From NCBI RefSeq assembly GCF_000718025.1, contig NZ_JODS01000027.1, positions 1 to 64,000 on the forward strand: 64,000 bases of DNA, in the 5' to 3' direction. The notes beneath the pieces were generated by a model. The model worked only from the letters and a program-made list of their open reading frames with translations, did no database searches and had not been told where the DNA came from. Positions within the stretch are counted from its first letter, which is position 1; every line of letters begins with the position of its first letter. The translations under genes and the position numbers were made by a program. This document shows positions 51,382 through 61,050 of this stretch, piece by piece. This stretch comes from Kitasatospora purpeofusca. GTDB taxonomy: Bacteria; Actinomycetota; Actinomycetes; Streptomycetales; Streptomycetaceae.

Positions 51382-51646
51382 CCCGTCTCCCCCGGCGGGC
51401 CTGCCACCGGTACCCGGGCACAGGTCCACCGTCGCGCTCGGCGTCTGCGGCTTCGTCGCCGCCTTGCAGGAGGACGCCGACTCCGGCGGATCCTCGCCGC
51501 CGACGGCGGGGTGTCGGTCGCCGGGTCGCCGGCCCGCGGCACGGCCGTGGACGGGTACCGGCCGGACCGCTACGACGTCCTCGGTGCGCCGGCGTGCCCG
51601 GCCGGCGAAGCTGTGATCATGTACGCCGCGCGCGGGCACCGACCGC
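51382..51646. other. gap of 265 bases between convergent genes
   Basis: No gene or terminator I can support. A frame reading DGYRPDRYDVLGAPACPAGE is too short to judge. Confidence 0.4.
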
Positions 51647-52435
51647 TCATCGGGCCGCTTGGAGGGCGTAGAGCGCGCCGAGGGCGGTGGCGAGGGAGCC
51701 GAGCAACAGTCGGAGGGCGGTTTCGGGCAGGTGGGACTGGAGGCGGGCGCCGAGGTAGCCGCCGGTCAGGCCGCCGAGGCCGCAGGCCAGGCCGAGCGGC
51801 CAGTCGGGGGCGATGTCGCCGGTGGTGGTCAGGGCCAGCAGCGCGTAGGTGCCGGCCCCGACGACGGAGGTCACGAAGGTGGTGGCCAGCGCGGCGGGTG
51901 CCACGGTGGCGACCGGGACACCGCGGCCGGCCAGGACGGGGCCGACCAGAGAGCCCCCGCCGATCCCGTAGATCCCCCCGACGACACCGACGGCCAGCGC
52001 GAGCGCCGTCGTGCTCCGGGCCGTCGGCGACGGCCCTACCGCGGCCCGGTACGGGCCAGGGCGCAGGGTACGCGCGCACAGCCACATGCCGAGCGGCAGC
52101 AGCAGGGCCGCGACCAGCAGGCGGAAGACGGCCGGGCCGGGGACGGCGAACACCCGGATGACAGCGCCTGCGATCACGCCGGGAACGGTGCCCCCGATCA
52201 GTAGGCGGGGGAGCGGGCCGCCCAGGTGCCCGGTGCGGCGGTACCGCAGGAGCGCGCCGGGGCCCGCCACCACGTTGAAGAGCAGGTTCGTCGGGGTCAC
52301 GGCGGGGCTGGGCACGTTCAGGACGCTGACTTGGACAGGCAGCAGGAACACCGCACCCGAGACGCCGACCGGTGCGGTGACGGTCGAGATGCCCAGCCCG
52401 GCCGCGAAGCCGAGCAGGGTTGTCGGCCAGTCCAC
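51647..52435 (-). CDS. TSUP (TauE/SafE-like) membrane permease
   Basis: 262 residues, about eight membrane helices. TSUP repeats: FAAGLGISTVTAPVGVSGAV near the start and GIYGIGGGSLVGPVLAGRGV in the middle; VTPTNLLFNVVAGPGALLRY is characteristic. The family exports sulphur-containing anions or related ions. In this cluster it could be an arsenical exporter, but that is inferred only from position. I prefer the GTG at 52435 (VDWPTTLLG), as AGGAGG lies eight bases before it; the longer frame lacks support. Confidence 0.85.
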   Translation of the reverse strand: MDWPTTLLGFAAGLGISTVTAPVGVSGAVFLLPVQVSVLNVPSPAVTPTNLLFNVVAGPGALLRYRRTGHLGGPLPRLLIGGTVPGVIAGAVIRVFAVPGPAVFRLLVAALLLPLGMWLCARTLRPGPYRAAVGPSPTARSTTALALAVGVVGGIYGIGGGSLVGPVLAGRGVPVATVAPAALATTFVTSVVGAGTYALLALTTTGDIAPDWPLGLACGLGGLTGGYLGARLQSHLPETALRLLLGSLATALGALYALQAAR

Positions 52436-52703
52436 GCGGTGACCTCCTGCCGGTGCCGAGTGCGGCGGCCAGTATCGGCGCCGACGGGCCGGGCCGGGGC
52501 GGGTGTCCACCTACCGGACGCCCGGCCCCGGCCCGGCGGCCGGGCGCCCGGCGAAGCCGCCGGTGCCGCGGTAGCCGTCCGCGTGGAGCCGACGGCCCGT
52601 GAACCCGCCCCGGCCGGAGACGGCGGGGACGAAGAGGCGCTCCCAGCTGCCGGTAACCATGACCAGGGCTCGGCCAGGACCACCTGGGCGTGCCGGACCT
52701 CGC
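52436..52703. other. 268-bp gap between TSUP and aquaporin genes
   Basis: No gene recognised. It contains the TSUP ribosome site. A minus-strand frame (VSEVRHAQVVLAEPWSWLPA) runs through it but does not resemble a known family. Confidence 0.4.
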
Positions 52704-53459
52704 TCACCTCGCGGCGGCCGTTCGACGGCGGTGGTCGAAGACCAGCGCGACCAGCACCAGGCCGAGGACGCCTCCGGCGAACTGGGCGCCGACGAAGCCG
52801 GGCACGGAGGTGGGGGCGATACCGGCGAAGGTGTCGGTGAAGGCCCGGCCGATGGTCACGGCGGGGTTGGCGAAGGAGGTGGAGGAGGTGAACCAGTAGG
52901 CCGCGCCGATGTAGGAGGCGACCGCCACGGGGGCGTACCGGAGCAGGTCGCGCTCGGCGAGGCCGAAGATCAGGAAGAGCAGCCCGGCGGTGGCGACGAC
53001 CTCGCCGAGCAGCAGGTGTCCGGCCGAACGGTCGTGGCCGGACCAGGAGACGAGCGCGCGGCCGAACATCGCGTCCGCGATCACGGCCCCGCCGATCGCG
53101 CCCGCGGTCTGGGCGGCGGCATACGCGGCCACCTCGACCGGCCGCAGGCCCTTCGGGTCGCGGCGGCCGTTCCACCACTCGGCGAGGGTGACGACGGGGT
53201 TGAAGTGCGCGCCGGAGACCGGGCCGAGCAGCAGGATCAGCACGCCGAGGCCGAAGACGGTGGCCAGGGAGTTGGCCAGCAGTTGGAGGCCGACGTCGTG
53301 GGTGAGTTCGGTGGCCTGGATGCCGGATCCGACCACGACCGCGACAAGGGCGGCGGTGCCGACCAGCTCGGCCGCCACCCGGTTCGGCAGCGGGACGGCC
53401 GGGGGCTCGGCGGCCAGCGGCTCGGCGGTGTGGGGTCTGGCCTCGTCCGTGGCGTTCAA
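52704..53459 (-). CDS. aquaporin/MIP channel of the arsenic island (AqpS-like)
   Basis: 251 residues, six membrane helices in two repeats. The first pore motif is FNPVVT (NPV instead of NPA), the second FANPAVTIGRAF (NPA with the usual Arg). Aquaglyceroporins in ars operons let As(OH)3 leave after arsenate reduction, which would fit the absence of an ArsB or Acr3 pump here. It starts with TTG at 53459, 11 bases after GAGGAG, and is 90 bases downstream of the second arsR, likely co-transcribed. Confidence 0.88.
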   Translation of the reverse strand: MNATDEARPHTAEPLAAEPPAVPLPNRVAAELVGTAALVAVVVGSGIQATELTHDVGLQLLANSLATVFGLGVLILLLGPVSGAHFNPVVTLAEWWNGRRDPKGLRPVEVAAYAAAQTAGAIGGAVIADAMFGRALVSWSGHDRSAGHLLLGEVVATAGLLFLIFGLAERDLLRYAPVAVASYIGAAYWFTSSTSFANPAVTIGRAFTDTFAGIAPTSVPGFVGAQFAGGVLGLVLVALVFDHRRRTAAAR

Positions 53460-53549
53460 CGCTGTGGAGCTCCTCGTGCGCGGGGCGGGGCAGGCCGCCC
53501 GGGTGGGGTGGGTCGGGTGGGTCAGGTGGCGTGGGTGGGGCGGCGTGGG

Positions 53550-53906
53550 TCAGCAGGACCGCTTGAAGCCCGCCTCGGCGGTCAGGCGGGCAGCGGAGGC
53601 AAGGGCTGCGAAGTCGGCGGCCAGGCCGGTCAGGGCCTCGGGGCGCAGCGCGTAGTAGGTGAAGCGGCCGCAGGGCTCGGTGTCCACCAGTCCGGCCTCG
53701 CGCAGGATCTTCAGGTGGTTGGAGAGGTTGGTCTGCTTCGCGCCGGTCTCCTCGACCAGGTGCGTCGTGCACAGTGCCTCCCGGGAGAGCAGGGAGACGA
53801 TCCGCATCCTCAGCGGGTCGGCCAGAGCCCTGAGGACCCGGGCCTGGTCGGGGGCCGTGCCGGTGGCCGGAGCCCCGCTTGCATCACTGTCGACTGACAT
53901 CACCAT
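53550..53906 (-). CDS. second ArsR-family repressor
   Basis: 118 residues. Winged helix: VLRALADPLRMRIVSLLSRE, NLSNHLKILREAGLVDTEPC, then GRFTYYALRP. Cysteines are in EALCTTHLVEETG, EPCGRF and the last residue (KRSC), so the metal site differs from the first ArsR; it looks like the C-terminal-cysteine type. ATG at 53906 or 53900; neither has a ribosome site. It is divergent from arsC and upstream of the aquaporin, so it probably controls both. Confidence 0.9.
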   Translation of the reverse strand: MVMSVDSDASGAPATGTAPDQARVLRALADPLRMRIVSLLSREALCTTHLVEETGAKQTNLSNHLKILREAGLVDTEPCGRFTYYALRPEALTGLAADFAALASAARLTAEAGFKRSC

Positions 53907-54063
53907 AGGCTGATACGTTACCTGCGCCGGACCCGCCGAGCGAGCCCCAGTTCTCCTCCGGCCACCACTGGGGATGTCGCACGCCTCGCCCCACGACCGT
54001 GCCCCCTCTCCCCGTTCGGGCCGGAGCCCACGATGCCCCCGCACACTCGAAGGAAGACCCGCC

Positions 54064-54495
54064 ATGACCGCCGCTCCTGCCGCCTCCGTGCTGTTCGTCT
54101 GCATCCACAACGCCGGTCGCTCCCAGATGGCCGCCGGGTTCCTGCGTCACCTCGCCGGTGACCGCGTGGAGGTCCGCTCCGCCGGCTCCGTCCCCGGCGA
54201 CCGGATCAACCCCTCCGCCGTCGCCGCGATGGCGGAGCTTGGCATCGACATCGCCGACCAGAAGCCGAAGGTGCTCACCACCGAGGCCGTCCGGGCATCC
54301 GACTACGTGATCACCATGGGCTGCGGCGACGCCTGCCCGTACTTCCCCGGCAAGAAGTACCTCGACTGGACGCTGGAGGACCCGGCCGGCCAGGGCGTCG
54401 AAGCCGTCCGCCCGATCCGCGACGAGATCAGGAGCCTGATCGAGAACCTGATCACCGAGATCGACGCCGCGGCCGCCGCCGGCCGGGAGAGCTGA
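54064..54495 (+). CDS. arsC: arsenate reductase, low-molecular-weight phosphatase type
   Basis: 143 residues. The P-loop is VCIHNAGRSQMA, a CX5R site with the nucleophilic Cys at residue 13. Further family points are EVRSAGS, NPSAVAAMAELGID, TMGCGDACPYFPGKKYLDW (two cysteines for the redox relay) and DEIRSLIENL. It reduces arsenate to arsenite, probably with thioredoxin or mycothiol. GGAAGA lies seven bases before the ATG. Confidence 0.93.
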   Translation: MTAAPAASVLFVCIHNAGRSQMAAGFLRHLAGDRVEVRSAGSVPGDRINPSAVAAMAELGIDIADQKPKVLTTEAVRASDYVITMGCGDACPYFPGKKYLDWTLEDPAGQGVEAVRPIRDEIRSLIENLITEIDAAAAAGRES

Positions 54496-54770
54496 CCGCC
54501 GTGACCGGGACCGCCACCGCCGGCCGACCTCACAGAGCGTCTCCGACGCACTGGGCCGCGTGGGCCGCCGACCTCCTCGCCCACCGGCACCCGGACCTGG
54601 TCGGCGAGCGACCGGACCTCGGCCGGCGCATCGATCGGTCAGCCGTCCACGACGGGGCGGTAGCGAAGGTCCCTCGCTGTGGACGGTCCTGCGTGCGGCT
54701 CGGGGGGCGGCACCGCCGTGGCCGCCAGTGAGGTGGTGGACGCGGGGGCGGTCGAAGGGCCGCGGTGGGC
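54496..54770. other. 275-bp gap between arsC and the secretion locus
   Basis: A plus-strand frame from GTG 54501 (77 codons, HWAAWAADLLAHRHPDLVGERP) could be a small gene following arsC but is not recognised and has no good ribosome site. No terminator hairpin found. Confidence 0.3.
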
Positions 54771-57700
54771 TCAGGCCCCCTCCTCTCCGGTCACCCCGGT
54801 CGGGAGCGGGGCGAGCACGTCCGGGTCGAGGTCGAGCAGCACCGCGAGGTCCCGCAGGATGCGGCGAGCGCCGAAGTCGCCGTCCGTCCCGGCGAAGGTG
54901 GCGATCTCGGCGGAGAGGCGCCGGGCCACGCCGGGGAGCAGCGCGAGCGCGTTCGCCAGCACGCTGGCCTCGTCCCCGGCGAAGGAGTTGTGGTACGGGA
55001 GGGAGTAGGCCAGGTCGTCGTCGAGCATGGACTTGTACGCGGCCTCGTCGAAGGTCCAGCCGCGGAAGGCGAAGCGGTCCCGGGCGGCCACCATGACACC
55101 TGTGAACAGCTCGCCGACCCTGGCCTCCGTGGCGGCACCGGCGCCAGCAGCGGCCGACGTCGAGGAGGTCGCGGTCGAGGTCGGGGCCGGATCCGAGGTC
55201 GAGGGCGAGGGCGGGGCGGTGGCGGCGGCCGGTTCGGCGGGCCGGTCGGTCCGGGTCCGGAGCCGCAGGTCCTGGTAGCCGCTCCATTTGGGGTCGCCGA
55301 CGCCCAGCCGCTCCGCCGGGGCCCGTGTGAACCGGGCGGCGGCCACCGCGCCGAGCTCCGTCCCGCCGACCCAGCTGCCGCCCTGCGCCAGAAGAGCGTC
55401 GACCGCGTCCGCCACCCCCTGCTCCGAACGCCACTCCAGCAACCAGGAGTCCTTGTCCATCACCACGTCGAACCGCTCGCCGGGGTTCGCGTGCAGGTAC
55501 TCGTCGTAGGTGACCGCGTGGTAGTCGACGGTGAGCACCGGGCCGTCCGGGCCCTCGACGGTCAGTCTGGTCACCCGGCCGGGTTCGGTCTCCGCCCGCA
55601 CGACCGCGTGGCCGGGCGTCGCGTAGCCGCGCAGGCTGCGCTCCATCACGCCGACCACCTGGTCCAGGTGGGCCTTGCGGGTCACCGCGTCCAGGTTCTC
55701 CGGGTCGACACCGATGAGGGTCATCCGCGTCGCCCGGGTGGTGAAGAGCGGGTGCTCGACGTCCGCGTTCGCACCGAGGTAGAGCAGCGTGTCGCCCTGC
55801 GGCCCCTCGCCGGAGCGGGTCAGCCGGTTGAGCGCGACGAGGGTCTCGTACTTCGGGGTCATCGCGACCCCGGCGGCCCACCGGCCGAGCGCGCGGTCCT
55901 CGACCCAGGACGGGTGCTCACCGATCTCGGCAACCGTCTGCCCGGGCCTGGGGCCGTCTCCGAACAGGTAGTCGACCGTCTCCGCGCCGAGACCGTGACG
56001 GACGGCGTTGGCCCGCGCCTCCGCCGTGCCTCCGGTGCCCCCGTCGGGGTGGTCCGCCGGGGCCGCGGCGGCGGGTTCCGGCTCCGGGTGGTCGATGGTG
56101 ACCACGGCCTGGCGGCGCTCCTCGGCGGTGAGGTGGGCCGGGTCCGTGCCCAGCGGGGCGAGCTGGCCGCGGGAGCGCGTGCGGACCTCGAAGTCCGCCG
56201 TCGTGAGCCGGGTGTCGTGTCCGCCCAGGTGCGTGGCGATCCGTTCGACGAGGAGATCGGCGAGCGCCTCGGCGCGCTCCTTGCCGACCTGCATGGCCCG
56301 GCCGAAGTGGGGCCGGCCGGCGACCGTTCCGTTGCCGTGGCCGGTGACCGTGATCCTCGGCAGCGGGAGCCCGGACTCCACGCGCCCGACCGCGGCGCGG
56401 ACCACCTCGGCGGCCAGGGCGTCGGCACGGGCGAAGTGGGCGGCGTCGGGCTCGACGGCGCCTTCCGCGTAGCGGAACGGGTGCCCCTGGGCGGCGGGCC
56501 CGGCGGCCGCCCCGGCGGGGGGCTGGACCGGGTGGGCAGGCTGGAGCGGGTGGACGGGCTGGACGGGCTGGGTGGGCTGCTGGCCGGACAGGTCGTGCTC
56601 ACCGGTCGTCATCGGAGCGCGCGGGGCCGCCTCGGCGGGTTCCGCCGGACCGGCGGGCGTCGGGCCCTCCGGTCCCGCGGAGGCACGGGCCCCCGAGGAC
56701 CCGGCCGGGGACTCGGCGAACGTTCCGGCGGCGTGGCCGGTGACCCGGCCGGTGACCGCGCCGGTGCTGTCGGAGGCCGGCGCCCGCGGGGCCAGCCCGT
56801 CACCCCCCCAGGAGGGCTGCGCGTGCGCGGCCGTCTGCTGGGCGTACGCCTGGTACGCGAGGTTCCGCGAGTACTGCCGGAGCTGCGGCAGGTGGGGCAG
56901 GCCGTGCTGGACGAGGTCGTGGTACAGCTGCTCCGGCCCGGCGTGGTACTCGTCCGGTGCCGTCCTGAAGTACCGGTCGTAGCCGGACAGGTACGCCTCG
57001 ACCTGCGGTCCCCCGCCGGAGTGGCGCACCACCTCGGCACGCACCGTCTCGTACTTGCTCCGCAGGTGCTGCACCCGGTCGGTGAAGAACCCGGCCCGGT
57101 CACGCGCCCCGGACACATCCGGCAGACCCAACTGGGCCCGGATGTCGTCCAGTTCACGAGTGCCGAAGCCGCGTTCCTGGCCGTACACCTCAGCGGGCTT
57201 GCGCCACCAGGCATTCGGGTCCGGTGGCTGGTAGCCGCGGCCGTCCTGTGCGAAGCCGTCGACGTCGAACTGCTGCGCGTAACGGCCGGAGGCGGTGGGC
57301 GGCTCGGGAACGATCACACGCTCGTAGCCCGGTGCCAGACCGCCGCCCCGGGTCAGGCCGTTGCCGGAGTCGTGCCACTGCGCCATCCGGGCGGCACCGC
57401 CGGCGCCCGCCTCCTCCAGGTAGGAGACCCGGTGGCCGAGCAGTGCGACCGCCTCCAGGTTTCCGGAGCGGAAGCCGAGGTGGTCGAGCCGGTAGTGGCG
57501 GTGCAGGGCGTCGTACAGCAGGAACTGCCCGGTGCGGGTGTCGCCGCCCCAGGAAGTGAGCTCCTCCCCCCTGCCCTTCCAGAAGCCGGTGATGTGGTGG
57601 ACGGTGTCGGTGCCCAGGTCAGAGCGCATCTGCACGACGAGGTCGTCCCACTTGTCGCTCTTCGCGGGATTCGGGTGCGGGTCCCCGGTGATGATCACCG

Positions 57701-60700
57701 CGTCGTACTCGCGGCCGACGTCGCGCACGATCTGCCGGATGCCCTGGAAGCTGGTGTCGTGCTCCATCCGGCTGCGCAGGTCGTCCCACCGGGTGGCCTT
57801 CCCGGTGAAGCGGGACCAGAGCACCAGGACCTTGCCGTCCTTCGGGGGCAGGTGGATCCCGCGCCCCTCCAGCCAGGAACCGATCCTCCCGTCGTGCGCG
57901 TCGGTCATGCCCCAGGCCTCGCGGACGGTGTTCCGCAACCCGTCAGAGAAGACCTGACCGACGTACTCGGTGCCGTCCGTGACGCCCCAGATCTCCCCCT
58001 GCTGGTACATCTCGTCATAGCTCTTCTCGATCCCCCAGTCCTGCTGGGCGATCCGGGTGGCCTCTCCGTTCAGGGCCCGCCAGACGGTGCGCTTCTCCAT
58101 CGAGGGGACGTCGACGAAGTGGATCCGGTCGGCGCCGATCCCGGTGGAGCGGTAGAACCGCGCGATCGCCCGGGACTTGTCCTGGACGGGGTCGTGGCCG
58201 GGGGTGCCGGGCTCCGGGCCGCGCGCGATCAGCACGTGCATGTTCGGGTCGTGCAGCAGCGAGACGGAGATGCCGAACTGGTCGCCGGAGGCGTACCCGG
58301 GCTGCATCAGAACCGAGTTGCGGGAGGTGTCGGGCTGGGCCGCGGATCCGCTGCCGGCCGCGGCGGCGGGGCTTCCGGCAGCCGCGCTTCCGGCGGCGTG
58401 GCCCCCGGCACCGGGGGCGGGAGCGGCAGACCCGGAGTGGCCCTGGCCGGCGTCGCTCGCCGAGGCGTGGGTGCGCGGCGCCACGGCGGACGAACCGGTG
58501 GGCCGCCCCCGGTGCAGCGGGTCGGAGACCGGGTCCGCCCAGCCGTGCGCACGGGAGTGCGCGGTCGCGGCGGCCCGGGCGGCCGCCCAGCTCGGGTGGT
58601 GCCCTCCGGCGGGGACCGGGGCGTCCAGGTCGCCCACCACGGCGGAGATGAGCCGGAGGTGGCGCTCGCGGAGACCGGCCTGTGGGAGGCCCTCAGGCGC
58701 CGGGCAGTGGTAGTCGCCCATCATGCTGCCCTCGACGGCGGGCCGGTGCGGGAGGTCCGGCGCCCGGTACTCGTCGCGAAGGCCCAGCTGATGACCCAAC
58801 TCGTGAGCGTAATCGACCGGTTCGGCATCCGGCCACCAGGAGCGCTGGTCCATGCCCCGGTCCCGGCCGACCAGGTCGACCGTCAGGTGGGCGTGCTCGC
58901 CGAGGCGCGCGGGCAGCACAGTGACGTGCAGCCGATCGCCCCCGGCCAGTCGGTGGCCGGGCCGGTTGAAATGCTCCTCGACGCCCTCGACGAGTCTGGT
59001 CCAGATCGAGGCGGTGTCGTGCCCCCGGCCGCCGTCCCGGAAGGCGATCCGGACCGTCAGGTCGGTGACCGGGGCGCCGGCGTACACGAACCGGCGGGCT
59101 TCGAATTCGGAGCGGACGACGAAACCCGGGGTGCGGTCCAGCACCATCCTGGGCGCCGGGGGGCGAGAGCGGTCACCGGGGGGCGCCCCGGTGGTGGGGG
59201 CCGTGGAGGCGGTGGAGGCGGTGGGGCGCTCCGGGCCGGCAGCGGTGGAGGCGGTGGCCGAAGCGGTGGCCACCGTCGGCTCCGCCTCCGGCGCGGGGCC
59301 GTGCTCCGCGCGCGGACCGGGACCGGCCGCCGCGCGCACCGGCTCCGCGGGGGCGGACGCCTTGGCGGAGGCGGACGCGGGTTCGGCGGCGGACCGGACG
59401 GGGGCCGGGGTGGCCGCCGCGCCGGGCCCGCCAGGGGCGCCCGGTCCCCCGGAGGTCGCGGGCCGTCCGGCGCCCGTGGGGCCGGCGGTGCGGCCGTCGC
59501 CCGCCGCCGGACCGGCCGCCCGGGCCTCCGGACCTCCGGACTCGAACCGGGCGGCAGTAGGTGTTCCCGCGCCCCGGGTGCCTCCCCCCAGCGTTCCCGC
59601 AGCCGTCGCCGAGGGCCCGGCGACACCCGCCGACGCGGCGGACGGCGGGCGTCCCGTCGCCCCGGCGTGGCCGGTCGACGAGAGGGTTTCCGCCGTCCGG
59701 CCCGCGCCGCCCGTCGCCCCGGCGGTGCCCGCCGCACGAACCGCGCCACCGGCCTGCGCGTGGGCGGACGCACCGGTCCCGGCCTGGGACGGCCGACTCG
59801 CGGAGCCGGTCGCCGTCCCCCTCGACGTTGCCGTCCCGCCCTGCAGAGCCGTCCGGCCGGCGTCGGTGACGGCCGTCGCGAAGCCGGGTAGGACGGCGCC
59901 GGCGCGCCCGGTCGCCCCTTCGCCGGCCGTCCGCCCGGTGGTCGAGGTCGCGTGCGCGACGGCCGGCCGCTCCTCGCCCGGGACCGCAGGTGCGCCTCCG
60001 GGGCGATCGGGCCCGCCCGGCGCGGTCCGGGGGCGACCGGTCTCGGCCCGCGGGCCGCCGCCCGCCGGCCCGTCCGACGTGATCACGGGCACGGGAGTCC
60101 TTTCCACCGCCCCCTCGCCGGACAGGTCGAGCACGGGCCGGTCCGGCAGGTCGAGGTGGACCTGGTCCACCGTCACGGTGTCGCCCTTGCCTCCGAACCT
60201 CCGCCGGCCGCCGCCGCCGAGCGAGCCGACGACGCCGGCCGCGACGGAGGCCCCGAGAAGTTCCTCACCGCCGAAGACGCCCAGCATGATCCCGGCCGTG
60301 GTCACTCCGGTGGCCGCGCCCAGCACGCCCTTGCCGATCAGCGAGCCGGCGAACCTCGGCGCGACGACGCCGCCGACACCGAAGAACACCCCGCCGACCG
60401 CACCGCCGATCGCCCCGGAGATCGCGGCCGACCTGGTGTTGTCGAGGCTCCACTCGGTCCGGTCGCCCTTGAGGATCTGGATGGTCTGGACAGCGGCGTC
60501 CAGACCGAGGTTGAGCGCCACCCCCGCGGCGACCGAGATGACCAGGCGGCGCAGGATCATCCGGACGGCCACCCGCGCCGAGGTGATCGCCGCCGGGATG
60601 ACCTCGGGCGCGAAGAAGGCCCACTGCGCGATCTGACCGGCCAGCAGCACGAGCTGGCCGAGGATCATGTACTTCGAGTACTCGATCTGCACGCCGGTGT

Positions 60701-60986
60701 GACGGCCGAGCTTGCCCATCTGCCCCGAGGACTCCGCCATCTGCGGCACCGCGGTCTCCAGCTGGGTCACGAAGGCCCGGAACTCGTCGGCGACCCGGCC
60801 GCCCACCGCCTCCAGCACACCGTTGCCCGTCGAGCCCAACTGCTCGCTGATGCCCTTGAGTTCCCGCGCCGCCTCGTCCCAGGCCGCGCCCAGCCCGCGC
60901 AGCCGGTCCTCGTCGCCCTTGGGCCAGGACTGGCCGACCGCCAGCTTGGCTACCCAGTCGAGGGCGGGGGGCATCTCGACGCTCAT
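54771..60986 (-). CDS. 2071-residue multidomain type VII secretion-associated protein with zinc metallopeptidase motif
   Basis: N-terminal helical WXG100-like head (1-105: AAWDEAARELKGISEQLGST), then a Gly-rich hydrophobic region (105-260) that may enter membranes. A low-complexity Pro/Ala/Gly/Thr linker fills about 270-605. Next is a domain (612-790) with HELGHQLGLRDEY (about 728), an HExxHxxGxxD zinc-peptidase motif. A large unassigned domain (890-1385; LLHDPNMHVLIARGPE, VLVLWSRFTGKA) looks like a glycosyltransferase-type fold. Then an OmpA-like segment (about 1500-1640, ITVTGHGNGT, QVGKERAEALADLL) and a SAM-methyltransferase-like domain (about 1690-1890, LLYLGANADVEHPLF). A helical tail ends it. 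It resembles a polymorphic toxin, but no immunity gene is recognised. Confidence 0.8.
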   Translation of the reverse strand: MSVEMPPALDWVAKLAVGQSWPKGDEDRLRGLGAAWDEAARELKGISEQLGSTGNGVLEAVGGRVADEFRAFVTQLETAVPQMAESSGQMGKLGRHTGVQIEYSKYMILGQLVLLAGQIAQWAFFAPEVIPAAITSARVAVRMILRRLVISVAAGVALNLGLDAAVQTIQILKGDRTEWSLDNTRSAAISGAIGGAVGGVFFGVGGVVAPRFAGSLIGKGVLGAATGVTTAGIMLGVFGGEELLGASVAAGVVGSLGGGGRRRFGGKGDTVTVDQVHLDLPDRPVLDLSGEGAVERTPVPVITSDGPAGGGPRAETGRPRTAPGGPDRPGGAPAVPGEERPAVAHATSTTGRTAGEGATGRAGAVLPGFATAVTDAGRTALQGGTATSRGTATGSASRPSQAGTGASAHAQAGGAVRAAGTAGATGGAGRTAETLSSTGHAGATGRPPSAASAGVAGPSATAAGTLGGGTRGAGTPTAARFESGGPEARAAGPAAGDGRTAGPTGAGRPATSGGPGAPGGPGAAATPAPVRSAAEPASASAKASAPAEPVRAAAGPGPRAEHGPAPEAEPTVATASATASTAAGPERPTASTASTAPTTGAPPGDRSRPPAPRMVLDRTPGFVVRSEFEARRFVYAGAPVTDLTVRIAFRDGGRGHDTASIWTRLVEGVEEHFNRPGHRLAGGDRLHVTVLPARLGEHAHLTVDLVGRDRGMDQRSWWPDAEPVDYAHELGHQLGLRDEYRAPDLPHRPAVEGSMMGDYHCPAPEGLPQAGLRERHLRLISAVVGDLDAPVPAGGHHPSWAAARAAATAHSRAHGWADPVSDPLHRGRPTGSSAVAPRTHASASDAGQGHSGSAAPAPGAGGHAAGSAAAGSPAAAAGSGSAAQPDTSRNSVLMQPGYASGDQFGISVSLLHDPNMHVLIARGPEPGTPGHDPVQDKSRAIARFYRSTGIGADRIHFVDVPSMEKRTVWRALNGEATRIAQQDWGIEKSYDEMYQQGEIWGVTDGTEYVGQVFSDGLRNTVREAWGMTDAHDGRIGSWLEGRGIHLPPKDGKVLVLWSRFTGKATRWDDLRSRMEHDTSFQGIRQIVRDVGREYDAVIITGDPHPNPAKSDKWDDLVVQMRSDLGTDTVHHITGFWKGRGEELTSWGGDTRTGQFLLYDALHRHYRLDHLGFRSGNLEAVALLGHRVSYLEEAGAGGAARMAQWHDSGNGLTRGGGLAPGYERVIVPEPPTASGRYAQQFDVDGFAQDGRGYQPPDPNAWWRKPAEVYGQERGFGTRELDDIRAQLGLPDVSGARDRAGFFTDRVQHLRSKYETVRAEVVRHSGGGPQVEAYLSGYDRYFRTAPDEYHAGPEQLYHDLVQHGLPHLPQLRQYSRNLAYQAYAQQTAAHAQPSWGGDGLAPRAPASDSTGAVTGRVTGHAAGTFAESPAGSSGARASAGPEGPTPAGPAEPAEAAPRAPMTTGEHDLSGQQPTQPVQPVHPLQPAHPVQPPAGAAAGPAAQGHPFRYAEGAVEPDAAHFARADALAAEVVRAAVGRVESGLPLPRITVTGHGNGTVAGRPHFGRAMQVGKERAEALADLLVERIATHLGGHDTRLTTADFEVRTRSRGQLAPLGTDPAHLTAEERRQAVVTIDHPEPEPAAAAPADHPDGGTGGTAEARANAVRHGLGAETVDYLFGDGPRPGQTVAEIGEHPSWVEDRALGRWAAGVAMTPKYETLVALNRLTRSGEGPQGDTLLYLGANADVEHPLFTTRATRMTLIGVDPENLDAVTRKAHLDQVVGVMERSLRGYATPGHAVVRAETEPGRVTRLTVEGPDGPVLTVDYHAVTYDEYLHANPGERFDVVMDKDSWLLEWRSEQGVADAVDALLAQGGSWVGGTELGAVAAARFTRAPAERLGVGDPKWSGYQDLRLRTRTDRPAEPAAATAPPSPSTSDPAPTSTATSSTSAAAGAGAATEARVGELFTGVMVAARDRFAFRGWTFDEAAYKSMLDDDLAYSLPYHNSFAGDEASVLANALALLPGVARRLSAEIATFAGTDGDFGARRILRDLAVLLDLDPDVLAPLPTGVTGEEGA

Positions 60987-61050
60987 GCGTTCACTCTTCC
61001 TCGGTCACAAGGGGGCGACCGGCCCTGCGAGCGGGCCGGCGACGGCCGGG

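Noticed and set aside
54765..59891. Plus-strand frame of 1708 codons opposite the giant type VII protein
   Set aside because: The minus-strand protein has recognisable domains (HELGH, WXG100-like head), while the plus-strand frame is low-complexity Gly/Arg/Val.
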